Notes under the pieces: model-generated
The model's database searches: none
What the model saw: only the letters and a program-made list of their open reading frames with translations
Told to the model about the DNA's origin: nothing
Part shown: positions 35,697 to 44,727 of the stretch, one piece after another
How positions within the stretch are numbered: position 1 is the first letter of the stretch
How the letters are laid out: each line of letters begins with the position of its first letter
Translations under genes and position numbers: made by a program
NCBI GenBank assembly: GCA_900547965.1
Contig: URJE01000002.1
Span: forward strand, 1-51,927
Reading direction: 5' to 3'
Length of the DNA stretch: 51,927 bases
From: an uncultured Eggerthella sp.
GTDB lineage: Bacteria > Actinomycetota > Coriobacteriia > Coriobacteriales > Eggerthellaceae

Positions 35697-36950
35697 TTAT
35701 GAAATCTGGGAGCGAGCCGAATCGAAAGCAACCGATTCCTGAGTAGAGGCATTTGATGTCTCAACATTGGGACTAATACCATTGCCATCAATCTGCCGAC
35801 CGCTAGGAGTTAAGTAAAATGCCGCAGTGTAACGGATGGCTCCACCAAACGAAAGCGGCTGCATAGCCTGAACAGAGCCTTTTCCTTGAGTTTTTTCACC
35901 GACAATCTCTGCACGACCAGATTCCTGAAGTGCAGCAACAAGAACTTCAGCGCAACCAGCAGTACGACCGTTAGTGAGAATAACCAGGGGTGCGCTCGTA
36001 ATGCTGTCGCCATCTGCACTGCGAGAGCTGATTCCATTTACCGTTTCAATCTGCGCAACAACACCGCTGGGGATAAACAGAGAAGCGATGTCGACGGCCT
36101 GAGTTAAATAACCACCTGGAACATCGCGAAGATCAAGGATAAACGCCTGAGCACCCTGCGAAGACGAATCGGTTATCGCCGAAGAAACCGTAGCTGCGGT
36201 ATCCGAAGTAATCTGCTTTATGTCAATGGTGCAGACTCCGTCGTGAACGCTCCAGGTAACATTTTCTTGTGAACTGGAAGAAAACGTAAGAGTGGTCGAA
36301 AATGTGGTTCCACTTTCACCTTGCTTTTGGGAAGGACGGCTCCAGGTAACGTATACGCTTTCACCCTCCGAGCGCGAGAGAGCATCGAGCACTTCGGGAA
36401 TGCTCCAAGAGGGCTTGGACACGCCATCGATAGATTGCACATAGTCACCAGTCTCGATACCAGCCGCAGCAGCGGAAGAGTCTTCGAAAACATCCGACGC
36501 AAAGCACTTTCCATCGTTTTCTCCAAAGAGCACGCCAATGCCCGCTTCAGGGTTTTTGGTGCTTGCAAGATAAGCGCGATAACTCGTTTCGTCATAGTAC
36601 TTGAGGAAGCTATCGCCGGTACCCTCAGCATACGAGGACAACACCTTAGCCGTAACTTGGCCAAGATCGTAATCATCCATACTGCTCTTCTTTAAGATGC
36701 CCTCCATTTCGGCCACACGAGCCGAAAGAGAATCGTAGGTATCCCCCGAAACCGTAAGACCGGGATTCACCTCGGTGTCGACATCGAGAGACGAAAGCCC
36801 CATAGCATTAAGCAAATCGGTATTGCCGCGAACGAAGAAGCCCGCGCAAAAAACCAAGCATATGAAAATGCAAGCACCGAGACGCTTCACGATGCTTGCA
36901 TTTCGTTTGTTCGAAGATTCCACCTTGGTGGTTTTCTTGAAATCGTTCAC
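35697..36950 (-). CDS. S41 family C-terminal processing protease-like protein, nucleophile absent
   Basis: A 417-aa protein with one N-terminal membrane segment (about 22-41), a PDZ domain (about 137-205) and an S41 protease domain with DLRDVPGGYL near 273-282 and the NGRTAGCAE block. Aligned with E. coli Prc by spacing, the catalytic Lys (357) and Gln (361) are present. The nucleophile position (25 residues before the Lys) is Gly332, followed by Cys333. The serine is therefore missing as read. It may be an inactive scaffold, or Cys333 may act. It lies between rnr and ftsX, spaced 8 and 38 bases. Confidence 0.88.
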   Translation of the reverse strand: MNDFKKTTKVESSNKRNASIVKRLGACIFICLVFCAGFFVRGNTDLLNAMGLSSLDVDTEVNPGLTVSGDTYDSLSARVAEMEGILKKSSMDDYDLGQVTAKVLSSYAEGTGDSFLKYYDETSYRAYLASTKNPEAGIGVLFGENDGKCFASDVFEDSSAAAAGIETGDYVQSIDGVSKPSWSIPEVLDALSRSEGESVYVTWSRPSQKQGESGTTFSTTLTFSSSSQENVTWSVHDGVCTIDIKQITSDTAATVSSAITDSSSQGAQAFILDLRDVPGGYLTQAVDIASLFIPSGVVAQIETVNGISSRSADGDSITSAPLVILTNGRTAGCAEVLVAALQESGRAEIVGEKTQGKGSVQAMQPLSFGGAIRYTAAFYLTPSGRQIDGNGISPNVETSNASTQESVAFDSARSQIS

Positions 36951-36988
36951 TAACGTGCCTTCGATTCCTTGAACATTTCAGCCCTTCT

Positions 36989-37900
36989 TTAGACCTTCAG
37001 ATAACGGCTCATCGCAAACAACGAACCCAAAAGGCCGATAACCAAACCTGCTACCAGCATAGCCAAATAAATGAGCAGGAACATGCCCAAATCGACACCG
37101 ATAGGCAACCACGGAAGGGCAATTGCCATTTGAGGAAGCACCAGGTTGCGGGCAATTTCGAGTACAAGAATTGCCAGCAAAGCACCGATCAAAGCGTGAA
37201 GCGCACCTTCAGCCAAGAAGGGTCCCCGAATGAAGCCATTCGAGGCGCCAACCAGACGCATGATGGCGATTTCCTTACGACGAGCAAGAATTGCCAAACG
37301 AATGGTGTTGTTGATGAAGATGAATGCAATGAAGATCAGCAATGCAATAAGGGCGATACCTGCCGTACGAATAGCGTTAGTAAGCGAGAAGAGCTTATCA
37401 ACCGTCTTCTGGCCGTACTGCAAGGAATCAGTCGGATCGTCTGCATTGTCGCAGATATCAACGAAATCCTGGTTCGCCAAAATCTCAGATGCGATGCTCT
37501 GTACGCTCTGAGCATCATCAAGCTGAACGTCAATGGATGCAGGCAGAGGGTTTTCGCCGTCAAGCTGATCGACAATCTCAGGGTTGGAAGTAGACTTGCG
37601 GAAGTTTTCGAGAGCCTGATCCTTCGTAGTGAAAGAAACGCTCTCTACGCCGTCATACCCTTCAATAGACTTCATTACTTTTTCGATGTCGGCATCGCTC
37701 GCGTCGTCCTTTACGTATGCCGTAATGGAAACCTGATTTTCTACCGATGCAACAACATTGTTAACCACGGCACCAGCAATGCAGAAGATGCCAATGATCA
37801 ACAGCGAAAGGAAAATTGTAATGATTGATCCAAGCGTAGTGGAAAGGTTGCGCGTAAAGCCCGTAAGCGATTCGCGGAAGAAATAAAAAATACTAGACAT
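36989..37900 (-). CDS. ftsX: Cell division protein FtsX
   Basis: Membrane partner of FtsE; the pair controls extracellular peptidoglycan hydrolases at the septum. The 303-aa product has one membrane segment near 23-45, a large extracellular loop, and three C-terminal segments, with ARRKEIAIMRLVGASNGFIR between them. The ATG overlaps the ftsE stop by 8 bases, so the two are translated together. Confidence 0.95.
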   Translation of the reverse strand: MSSIFYFFRESLTGFTRNLSTTLGSIITIFLSLLIIGIFCIAGAVVNNVVASVENQVSITAYVKDDASDADIEKVMKSIEGYDGVESVSFTTKDQALENFRKSTSNPEIVDQLDGENPLPASIDVQLDDAQSVQSIASEILANQDFVDICDNADDPTDSLQYGQKTVDKLFSLTNAIRTAGIALIALLIFIAFIFINNTIRLAILARRKEIAIMRLVGASNGFIRGPFLAEGALHALIGALLAILVLEIARNLVLPQMAIALPWLPIGVDLGMFLLIYLAMLVAGLVIGLLGSLFAMSRYLKV

Positions 37901-38738
37901 CGAAACCGTACACTCCCCTGTCCTGGTCGCGGGTCAGAACGCCCTTGTCAAGCGCAATAACGCGACGACGCATATTGTCGACCATTTCGCGGTCGTGCGT
38001 AGCAACAAGAACCGTAGTGCCCGTACGGTTGATTCGCTCGAGCAGGTCCATAATGCCGCGCGAGTTCTGCGGGTCGAGGTTACCCGTAGGCTCGTCGCAA
38101 ATGAGCAGCGGAGGGCGGTTCACAATGGCACGTGCAATGGATACACGCTGCTGTTCACCACCAGAAAGCTGATCGGGACGCTTGTTCATTTTGTCCTGCA
38201 GGCCAACCAGGCGCAGAACCTCAGGAACCTGGGTACGGATAACATGACGCGACTTACCAATTACTTCAAGCGCAAATGCTACGTTTTCGAAAACCGTCTT
38301 ATTCGGCAGGAGCTTAAAGTCCTGGAAAACGCAGCCAATGTTGCGACGGAGGTACGGAACACGCCAATTGCGCATCTGGGTAAGGTCTTCATCTGCGATA
38401 TAGATCTTGCCCTTGGTGGGCTTGATCTGACGGATAAGCAAGTTGATAAAGGTCGACTTGCCAGAACCCGAATGACCTACCAGGAACACGAATTCGCCAG
38501 GGAAAATATGAAGCGAAATATCGTTCAGCGCAGGATTGTTGGGCTGCGCTTCGTAGATCTTGGTAACGTGATCAAGCGTGATAACCGGATTACCCGTGTA
38601 CTGAGGAGCTGTTTCCTCGATGTTCACTACAGGAAGCGACTGCGAAAGCTGAGACGCAACCTGATTTACTGGGGGCTGCTGCTGGGCATGCTTGCCCATT
38701 GGAACCCCACTCTGTTCATTCGTCACAGTATGCTCCAT
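37893..38738 (-). CDS. ftsE: Cell division ATP-binding protein FtsE
   Basis: ABC ATPase partner of FtsX. Walker A GHSGSGKS at 88-95, the signature LSGGEQQRVSIARA, and Walker B LLICDEPTGNLD are all present. The 281-aa protein is about 50 residues longer than most FtsE, because of a Gln/Pro/Val-rich N-terminal extension before the conserved core at about residue 53. The ATG at 38738 lacks a ribosome-binding site. A GTG at 38726 has GGAG 6 bases upstream and may be the true start, which leaves the extension intact. Confidence 0.95.
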   Translation of the reverse strand: MEHTVTNEQSGVPMGKHAQQQPPVNQVASQLSQSLPVVNIEETAPQYTGNPVITLDHVTKIYEAQPNNPALNDISLHIFPGEFVFLVGHSGSGKSTFINLLIRQIKPTKGKIYIADEDLTQMRNWRVPYLRRNIGCVFQDFKLLPNKTVFENVAFALEVIGKSRHVIRTQVPEVLRLVGLQDKMNKRPDQLSGGEQQRVSIARAIVNRPPLLICDEPTGNLDPQNSRGIMDLLERINRTGTTVLVATHDREMVDNMRRRVIALDKGVLTRDQDRGVYGFDV

Positions 38739-38768
38739 TCATAGGGTGTAATTCTGAGACTGCAAATG

Positions 38769-38774
38769 AGTATA
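38769..38774 (-). promoter_or_regulatory. Candidate -10 upstream of ftsE
   Basis: TATACT on the minus strand immediately after the transketolase stop codon. Only a weak -35 (TTCGTG) is found 17 bases upstream. Confidence 0.3.
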
Positions 38775-39755
38775 TCAGGCATGCTTTCGGGCACGAACCT
38801 TTTCCACAGCTTGAACAAGGGCATCAGCGTCAAGTCCAAAGTAGGTAAGGAGTTCGTTGAACTCGCCAGACTTGCCAAAACGATCACGGACGCCAACCAA
38901 TTCGATGGGACACGGGAACTGCTCAGCAGCAAGTTCGCTTACAGCAGAGCCCAAGCCACCGTAAATGGAATGTTCCTCTGCTACTACTGCGCAGCCGGTC
39001 TTCTTCAACGAAGCAAGGATGGTTTCGGCATCGAGGGGCTTTACGCAGAAAGCATCGATAACCTCAGCGGAAATGCCCTGTTCAGCAAGAGCGTCTGCAG
39101 CCTTCATAGCCTCAGCAATTTCTACGCCGCAGGCGATGATGGTGACATCGGTACCTTCGCGAAGTACGTATGCACGACCAACCTCGAGCTCGACATCGGG
39201 AGCATACACAGCAGGAACAGCAGCACGTCCCATGCGGATATAAACAGGACCAGGAGTTTCTGCAGCCAAGCGAATCGCTGCACAGCAAGCAGCATAGTCA
39301 GCGGGGACAAACACACGCATATTGGGCAAACCACGCATGAGGGAAATGTCTTCAAGCATCTGGTGAGAACCGCCATCAGGACCAACAGAAATGCCAGCAT
39401 GGGTGGGAGCAACTTTAACATTGAGGTTGGAGTAGCATACGGTATTGCGGATCTGATCGTAAGCACGACCGGTTCCGAATACTGCGAACGAACCCGTGTA
39501 GGCAATGTTTCCCGTAAGGGAAAGGCCAGCGGCAACATCAATCATGTTCTGTTCAGCGATACCAACATTAAACAAGCGCTTCGCATTTTCGGGGCAGGCC
39601 TCAGCAAACTTTTTTGTGGTGGTAGAGCCAGTTAGATCGGCATCTACCGCAACAACCTTCTTGCCGGCTGCAGCAAGTTCAGCAAGCGTTACACCGAATG
39701 CAGCACGCGTTGCCTTTTTTTCCTGTGCCTGTTCAGGGGTAGCGAGTTTTACCAC
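38775..39755 (-). CDS. Transketolase, C-terminal subunit
   Basis: The pyrimidine-binding and C-terminal domains of a two-gene transketolase. The 326-aa product has RLFNVGIAEQNMIDVAAGL, GGSHQMLEDIS and RFGKSGEFNEL, typical of the split enzyme and of DXP synthase relatives. The family transfers two-carbon units between sugar phosphates using thiamine diphosphate. It follows the N-terminal subunit by 1 base. DXP synthase is excluded by the partner's sequence. Confidence 0.92.
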   Translation of the reverse strand: MVKLATPEQAQEKKATRAAFGVTLAELAAAGKKVVAVDADLTGSTTTKKFAEACPENAKRLFNVGIAEQNMIDVAAGLSLTGNIAYTGSFAVFGTGRAYDQIRNTVCYSNLNVKVAPTHAGISVGPDGGSHQMLEDISLMRGLPNMRVFVPADYAACCAAIRLAAETPGPVYIRMGRAAVPAVYAPDVELEVGRAYVLREGTDVTIIACGVEIAEAMKAADALAEQGISAEVIDAFCVKPLDAETILASLKKTGCAVVAEEHSIYGGLGSAVSELAAEQFPCPIELVGVRDRFGKSGEFNELLTYFGLDADALVQAVEKVRARKHA

Positions 39756-39756
39756 G

Positions 39757-40602
39757 TTACTTCACTCCATTCAGCTCAGCGCGAGCTTCAGCAAGCTCAG
39801 CAAGCGCGCGTTCGGTTTCTTCATCGTTGGGTGCTTTACCGTGCCAACCAGCCTGGTCTTCCATGAATGAAACGCCCTTGCCCTTGATGGTATGAGCGAT
39901 AACAACCTTAGGCTGCTTGGTTTCGGATGCCTTAAGCGCGGAGAACAGCTCGATGAGTGCGTCGATATCGTGGCCATTCACCTCGTGGACTTCCCAGCCA
40001 AAAGCAGCAAATTTACCGGCAAGAGTTCCGCTAGCACACACATGATCGACCTTGCCGTCAATTTGAAGACCATTGAGGTCGACAACGGCAATAAGATTGC
40101 CCAGCTGCTGATGAGCAGCGAATGTTGCTGCTTCCCAAACCTGGCCTTCTTCGGTTTCGCCATCGCCCATAACAGTGAAAACACGGTTAGAAACCTCGTC
40201 GAGCTTAAAACCAGCAGCTACGCCAGCCGCAATGGAAAGGCCCTGACCAAGAGAGCCGGTAGAAACTTCGATACCAGGAAGAAGATTAGAATCGGGGTGA
40301 CCCTGCAAGCGGGTACCCAACTTGCGGAGCGTTTTCAGCTCCTCAACAGGAAAGTAGCCAGCTTCGGCAAGCGTTGCGTAGATTGCTGGTGCCGCATGGC
40401 CCTTGGCGAGAATGAAGCGATCACGCGCTTCATCTTCAGGGTTTTCGGGGTTGTGGTTCATCACACCGCCAAAATACAGCGCTGCAAGGATATCGGTGCA
40501 GGAAAGAGATCCGCCTGGGTGGCCGCTGCCCGCTTCGTGCAGCATCTCAATGATGTCCGTGCGAATGGCACAGGCCTTTTCCTTAGCTGCCAGAGAATTC
40601 AT
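39757..40602 (-). CDS. Transketolase, N-terminal subunit (ThDP-binding)
   Basis: Carries the thiamine-diphosphate site. The 281-aa product has EAGSGHPGGSLS, GSLGQGLSIAAG and the ThDP motif GDGETEEGQVWEA ending in NLIAVVDLNGLQ. The start is the ATG at 40602, preceded by AAAGGA. An earlier in-frame start lies in the gap after prfB. The two subunits are translated in tandem. Confidence 0.93.
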   Translation of the reverse strand: MNSLAAKEKACAIRTDIIEMLHEAGSGHPGGSLSCTDILAALYFGGVMNHNPENPEDEARDRFILAKGHAAPAIYATLAEAGYFPVEELKTLRKLGTRLQGHPDSNLLPGIEVSTGSLGQGLSIAAGVAAGFKLDEVSNRVFTVMGDGETEEGQVWEAATFAAHQQLGNLIAVVDLNGLQIDGKVDHVCASGTLAGKFAAFGWEVHEVNGHDIDALIELFSALKASETKQPKVVIAHTIKGKGVSFMEDQAGWHGKAPNDEETERALAELAEARAELNGVK

Positions 40603-40634
40603 GGCTTCCTTTCGGTCGATTACTTGGCTTTGCA

Positions 40635-41717
40635 TTACAACGAAGCTTTCCAACGATGGTATCCGACTACAAATTCGTCGATATCGCCATCGAGCGCCGC
40701 TTCGACATTGCCGCTTTCGATATTACTACGGGTATCCTTGATCAGTCGATACGGATACAAAACATAGTTACGTATCTGGCTGCCGAACGAATTGTCCATT
40801 TTTTCACCCTTCAGCTCGGCAAGTTCAGCTTCACGCTTCTTTTCCTCAAGTTCGTACAGGCGACCACGTAGAACCCTGAAAGCTGCTTCCTTGTTCTGGA
40901 GCTGGGACTTCTCGTTCTGGCAGGTAACCACAATACCTGTAGGAATATGAGTGAGACGAACAGCAGAGTCGGTAGTGTTGACGCACTGACCGCCGGGACC
41001 ACTTGCTCGGTACACATCAACGCGGACATCGTTCGGATCAATTTCCACGGAAATATCGTTATCGGGAAGAACTGGGATTACCTCAACCGCAGCAAACGTG
41101 GTGTGACGACGTTTCTTGTCGTCGGTGGGCGAAATGCGAACCAAACGATGGACGCCCGATTCACTGCGCAACATGCCGTATGCATTGCGTCCCTCGATTT
41201 GAATACTTGCACGGTCGAGACCGATGCCTTCGCCAGAAACCAGATCGAGAACCTTCACCTTCCAGCCCTTAGAATCGGCGTAGCGCGAATACATGCGATA
41301 CAGCATTTCGGTCCAATCCTGGGCTTCCAAGCCACCGCTACCAGGATGGATGGAAAGGATCGCATCGGAGGAATCAAAGCGACCATTGAACCAAGACTCA
41401 ACCTCGAAATCATCGAGCATCTTCTCTAAGCGTTCAAGATCGCATTCGATTTCCTCACCGAACTCGGGGGCTTCCTCGGCAAGCTCGGTTGCGGTTTTGA
41501 TGTCATCGAGCAATCCACAGGCAGATTCATAACGCTCAATTACGTCACGAATATCGGAAGCCTGCTTGCTAACAAGCTGAGCGTTATCGGTATCGTTCCA
41601 AAAATCAGGGCTGGCAATCTGGCTGTCCAAGTTGGCGAGCTCCGCCGTTTTTTCATCTATGTGCAGATAAGCACGCGCTTCTTCGGTGCGTTTTTCTGCC
41701 TCTTCAAGGGTCATCAT
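40635..41717 (-). CDS. prfB: Peptide chain release factor 2, with SPT tripeptide
   Basis: Releases the finished protein at UGA and UAA. The 360-aa product has the GGQ motif at 242-244 (SGPGGQCVN) and RRHTTF typical of RF2. The stop-recognition tripeptide reads Ser-Pro-Thr at 196-198, where RF2 normally has Ser-Pro-Phe. The gene is one continuous frame. The autoregulatory in-frame UGA and CUU slippery site found near codon 25 in most bacteria are absent, since codons 17-20 read YLHI. It follows secA, the usual arrangement. The start ATG has AGAGGA 7 bases upstream. Confidence 0.95.
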   Translation of the reverse strand: MMTLEEAEKRTEEARAYLHIDEKTAELANLDSQIASPDFWNDTDNAQLVSKQASDIRDVIERYESACGLLDDIKTATELAEEAPEFGEEIECDLERLEKMLDDFEVESWFNGRFDSSDAILSIHPGSGGLEAQDWTEMLYRMYSRYADSKGWKVKVLDLVSGEGIGLDRASIQIEGRNAYGMLRSESGVHRLVRISPTDDKKRRHTTFAAVEVIPVLPDNDISVEIDPNDVRVDVYRASGPGGQCVNTTDSAVRLTHIPTGIVVTCQNEKSQLQNKEAAFRVLRGRLYELEEKKREAELAELKGEKMDNSFGSQIRNYVLYPYRLIKDTRSNIESGNVEAALDGDIDEFVVGYHRWKASL

Positions 41718-41756
41718 CTACGATTCCTCTCGGTTTCAGAAACTGACTGAACATCA

Positions 41757-41787
41757 CGATGCCCCCACCAACACAGCAGGGGCATCG
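41757..41787. other. Hairpin between secA and prfB
   Basis: Perfect 9-bp stem CGATGCCCC/GGGGCATCG with a 13-base loop, followed on the minus strand by TGATGTTC, not a T-run. A smaller stem TGCAGC/GCTGCA lies at 41793-41809. They may modulate readthrough into prfB. Confidence 0.4.
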
Positions 41788-41837
41788 ATTGCAGCACAAC
41801 GCTGCAGAAGGGGAAGCTTCCGCTATCCCCCATTAGT

Positions 41838-44582
41838 TCAGCGATTGGCGCCGTGACACTTCTTGAATTTCTTGCCAGAACCGCATGGGCAAGGATCGTT
41901 GCGACCGACATTTGCGTAAGGGTCGTTCTTGTCCTTTTCATAGGTTTGAGGCTTATGAGCTTCAGGCTTCGGCGCAGCAGGAGCAGGATTTGGGCCTCCC
42001 TGAGGAGCGCCTCTGCGTACCCCCGAACCTTCATTGAGGGTCTGTTCGGGATCTGAGTAAGAAACCTTACCATCAAGAGGGCCGGACTCTTCCTGTGGGG
42101 CAACCTGCACGACGATAGGAGCACGAAGCAGGAATCGCAGGAAATCCTCGTAAATCGAAGAAGTAAGGCCAGCAAACGCTCGATGCGCCTCGTCGCGATA
42201 TTCGGTAAGAGGATCGCGCTGGCCATACGCACGCAAGCCGATAGAAGCCTTGAGGTAATCCATCTCCTGAAGGTGAGCCATCCAACGCGTGTCAATGAAA
42301 CGCAGCATAACCTGCGATTCGATATCCGAGAAGGGAGCGCCGATCTCCTTCGCCTTCGCATCGAAGAGACCCTGGAAATATTCCACCAGACCGTCGATAA
42401 GCGCATTCACATCATCATCGTGGTCGATAGAATCTACGGTGAAATTCTCAATGCCGGTCATCTGGATAGCCCACTTGTTCAAGGAATCCAGATCCCAGTC
42501 ATCGCTCGCCTGCTTAGCGGGACACCATTCCAAAACATGCGACTCTACGATGTCTTCAATGATATCAGGCATACGATCGGTAAGATCTTTACCGTCGAGA
42601 ATGGCATTGCGCTCTGCATACACTGCTTTACGCTGCAGGTTCATAACGTCGTCGTATTCAAGAACATGCTTACGCGCAGCAAAGTTGGATGCTTCAACCT
42701 GACGCTGCGCGGTTTCAATTGCCTTAGAAACCATAGATGCCTTAATGGGCATATCGTCGGGCATATCGGTTTTTTCCATCATGCGACCAATGGAATCCAT
42801 GCGCGAACCACCGAACAAACGCATAAGGTCGTCTTCGAGAGAAAGGTAGAACTGCGTCGCACCTGGATCACCCTGACGACCAGCACGGCCACGCAACTGG
42901 TTATCGATACGGCGTGACTCATGACGCTCGGTACCAATTACACACAGGCCGCCCGCAGCGAGAACCTCTTTTGATTCGCGCTTGGTAATAGCCTCGGCCT
43001 CAGCTTCTGCCTGCTTCACCTGAGCAGGCGTAGGATCCTCATCTTCGCCAAAACGTTCGAGAAGCATAGCCTGAGCCATGGCTTCAGGGTTGCCGCCCAA
43101 CAAGATGTCGGTACCACGACCAGCCATGTTCGTGGCAATGGTAACCGCACCCGTACGACCTGCCTGAGCAACAATGGCAGCTTCACGTTCGTGGTTCTTT
43201 GCATTCAACACTTCATGCTTAATGCCACGCTTGGAAAGCAAACGGCTTAGACGCTCTGAACTTTCGATGGAAACCGTACCAACCAGGCACGGCTGCCCAG
43301 CGGCATGGCGCTCGGCAATATCGTCAGCAACAGCATTGAATTTGGCATCTACCGTGCGATAGATAAGATCGTCCTCATCGATACGCTGAACCTCCCTGTT
43401 GGGGGGAATGGACATAACAGGCAGGTTGTAGATCTGACGGAACTCAGAATCTTCCGTCATTGCCGTACCGGTCATGCCGGAAAGCTTGTCATACAAACGG
43501 AAGTAATTCTGCAGCGTGATGGTTGCCAGGGTTTGGTTTTCCTGACGAACCAATACATGCTCTTTTGCTTCCAGTGCCTGATGAAGACCTTCGGAGTAGC
43601 GACGGCCTTCCATGATACGGCCGGTGAACTCGTCAACAATTTTGACCTCACCGTTTACCACCACGTAATCGACATCGCGATGGAACAGGAACTGGGCCTT
43701 CAATGCCTGCTGCAAATGATTGGGCAGCTGGCCCGTCGGATCGCCGAAAATATCTTCGATGCCAAGCTGGAACTCAACTTTCTCCAAACCAGCTTCAGTG
43801 GTGTAGATGGTCCTTTTCGCTTCATCCATCTCAAAGTCGACGTCGCGTTTCAAAGAAGGCATAACAGCCGCAAAACGCTTATACGTATCGGCAGCCTGAG
43901 AGCCTGCGCCAGAAATGATAAGCGGAGTACGCGCTTCGTCGATAAGGATGGAGTCGACCTCGTCGACAATGGCGAAAGAATGACCACGCTGCACACGTCG
44001 TGATGCACGGGCAACCATGTTGTCACGCAAATAATCAAAGCCGAATTCGGAATTAGTACCGTAGGTAACGTCGGCCTGGTACGCAGGAATCTTCTGCTCG
44101 GGGCCCATGCCGTTCTGGATTAAACCAACATTCATGCCCAGGAATCGATAGATCCGACCCATCCATTGAGAGTCGCGTGCGGCAAGGTAATCGTTGACGG
44201 TAACAATATGAACGTTGTTGCCAGGCAAGGCATTCAAGTAGCCAGCCAAGGTAGAAACGAGTGTTTTACCTTCACCGGTGCGCATTTCAGCGATTTTGCC
44301 ATCGTTCAACGCCATAGCACCAATGAGCTGAACATCGAAATGGCGAAGTCCGATGGTGCGCACACTGGCTTCACGAACAGCAGCGAATGCCTCGGGAAGC
44401 AAATCATCTAGATCTTCGCCATTCGACAAGCGTTCACGGAATTCGACGGTAAGGTGAGCCAGCTCTTCATCGGAACGTGCTTGCATAGCAGGCTCGAGGG
44501 CATTTACCTCGGCAACCCTGCGCTGATAGTTCTTGAGAGGCTTGCTTTCACCCACACTAAGAAGCTTAGAAAAGAAACCCAT
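41838..44582 (-). CDS. secA: Preprotein translocase ATPase SecA
   Basis: Motor that pushes unfolded preproteins through SecYEG. The 914-aa product has Walker A MRTGEGKTL at about 100-108, VDEVDSILIDEARTPLIISG, the second nucleotide-binding fold with GRAGRQGDPG, and a C-terminal zinc SEC-C motif (CPCGSGKKFKKCH) preceded by a Pro-rich linker. Downstream, about 120 bases away, is prfB. Confidence 0.97.
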   Translation of the reverse strand: MGFFSKLLSVGESKPLKNYQRRVAEVNALEPAMQARSDEELAHLTVEFRERLSNGEDLDDLLPEAFAAVREASVRTIGLRHFDVQLIGAMALNDGKIAEMRTGEGKTLVSTLAGYLNALPGNNVHIVTVNDYLAARDSQWMGRIYRFLGMNVGLIQNGMGPEQKIPAYQADVTYGTNSEFGFDYLRDNMVARASRRVQRGHSFAIVDEVDSILIDEARTPLIISGAGSQAADTYKRFAAVMPSLKRDVDFEMDEAKRTIYTTEAGLEKVEFQLGIEDIFGDPTGQLPNHLQQALKAQFLFHRDVDYVVVNGEVKIVDEFTGRIMEGRRYSEGLHQALEAKEHVLVRQENQTLATITLQNYFRLYDKLSGMTGTAMTEDSEFRQIYNLPVMSIPPNREVQRIDEDDLIYRTVDAKFNAVADDIAERHAAGQPCLVGTVSIESSERLSRLLSKRGIKHEVLNAKNHEREAAIVAQAGRTGAVTIATNMAGRGTDILLGGNPEAMAQAMLLERFGEDEDPTPAQVKQAEAEAEAITKRESKEVLAAGGLCVIGTERHESRRIDNQLRGRAGRQGDPGATQFYLSLEDDLMRLFGGSRMDSIGRMMEKTDMPDDMPIKASMVSKAIETAQRQVEASNFAARKHVLEYDDVMNLQRKAVYAERNAILDGKDLTDRMPDIIEDIVESHVLEWCPAKQASDDWDLDSLNKWAIQMTGIENFTVDSIDHDDDVNALIDGLVEYFQGLFDAKAKEIGAPFSDIESQVMLRFIDTRWMAHLQEMDYLKASIGLRAYGQRDPLTEYRDEAHRAFAGLTSSIYEDFLRFLLRAPIVVQVAPQEESGPLDGKVSYSDPEQTLNEGSGVRRGAPQGGPNPAPAAPKPEAHKPQTYEKDKNDPYANVGRNDPCPCGSGKKFKKCHGANR

Positions 44583-44727
44583 GATCTCTCTTTCTTTCGT
44601 TTAACTGCTCCACTCTATCACAGGCACACTCGCATGCGCAGCGCGGCATCTTCTACATATCTCGAATACACGCCATTTCCGCTTATTGGTGAGCCATTTG
44701 TTACCGAACCAGCGCACCCTTGCCTTA

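Noticed and set aside
41600..41717. Programmed frameshift in prfB
   Set aside because: Looked for a UGA and CUU slippery site; the frame is continuous and none is present.
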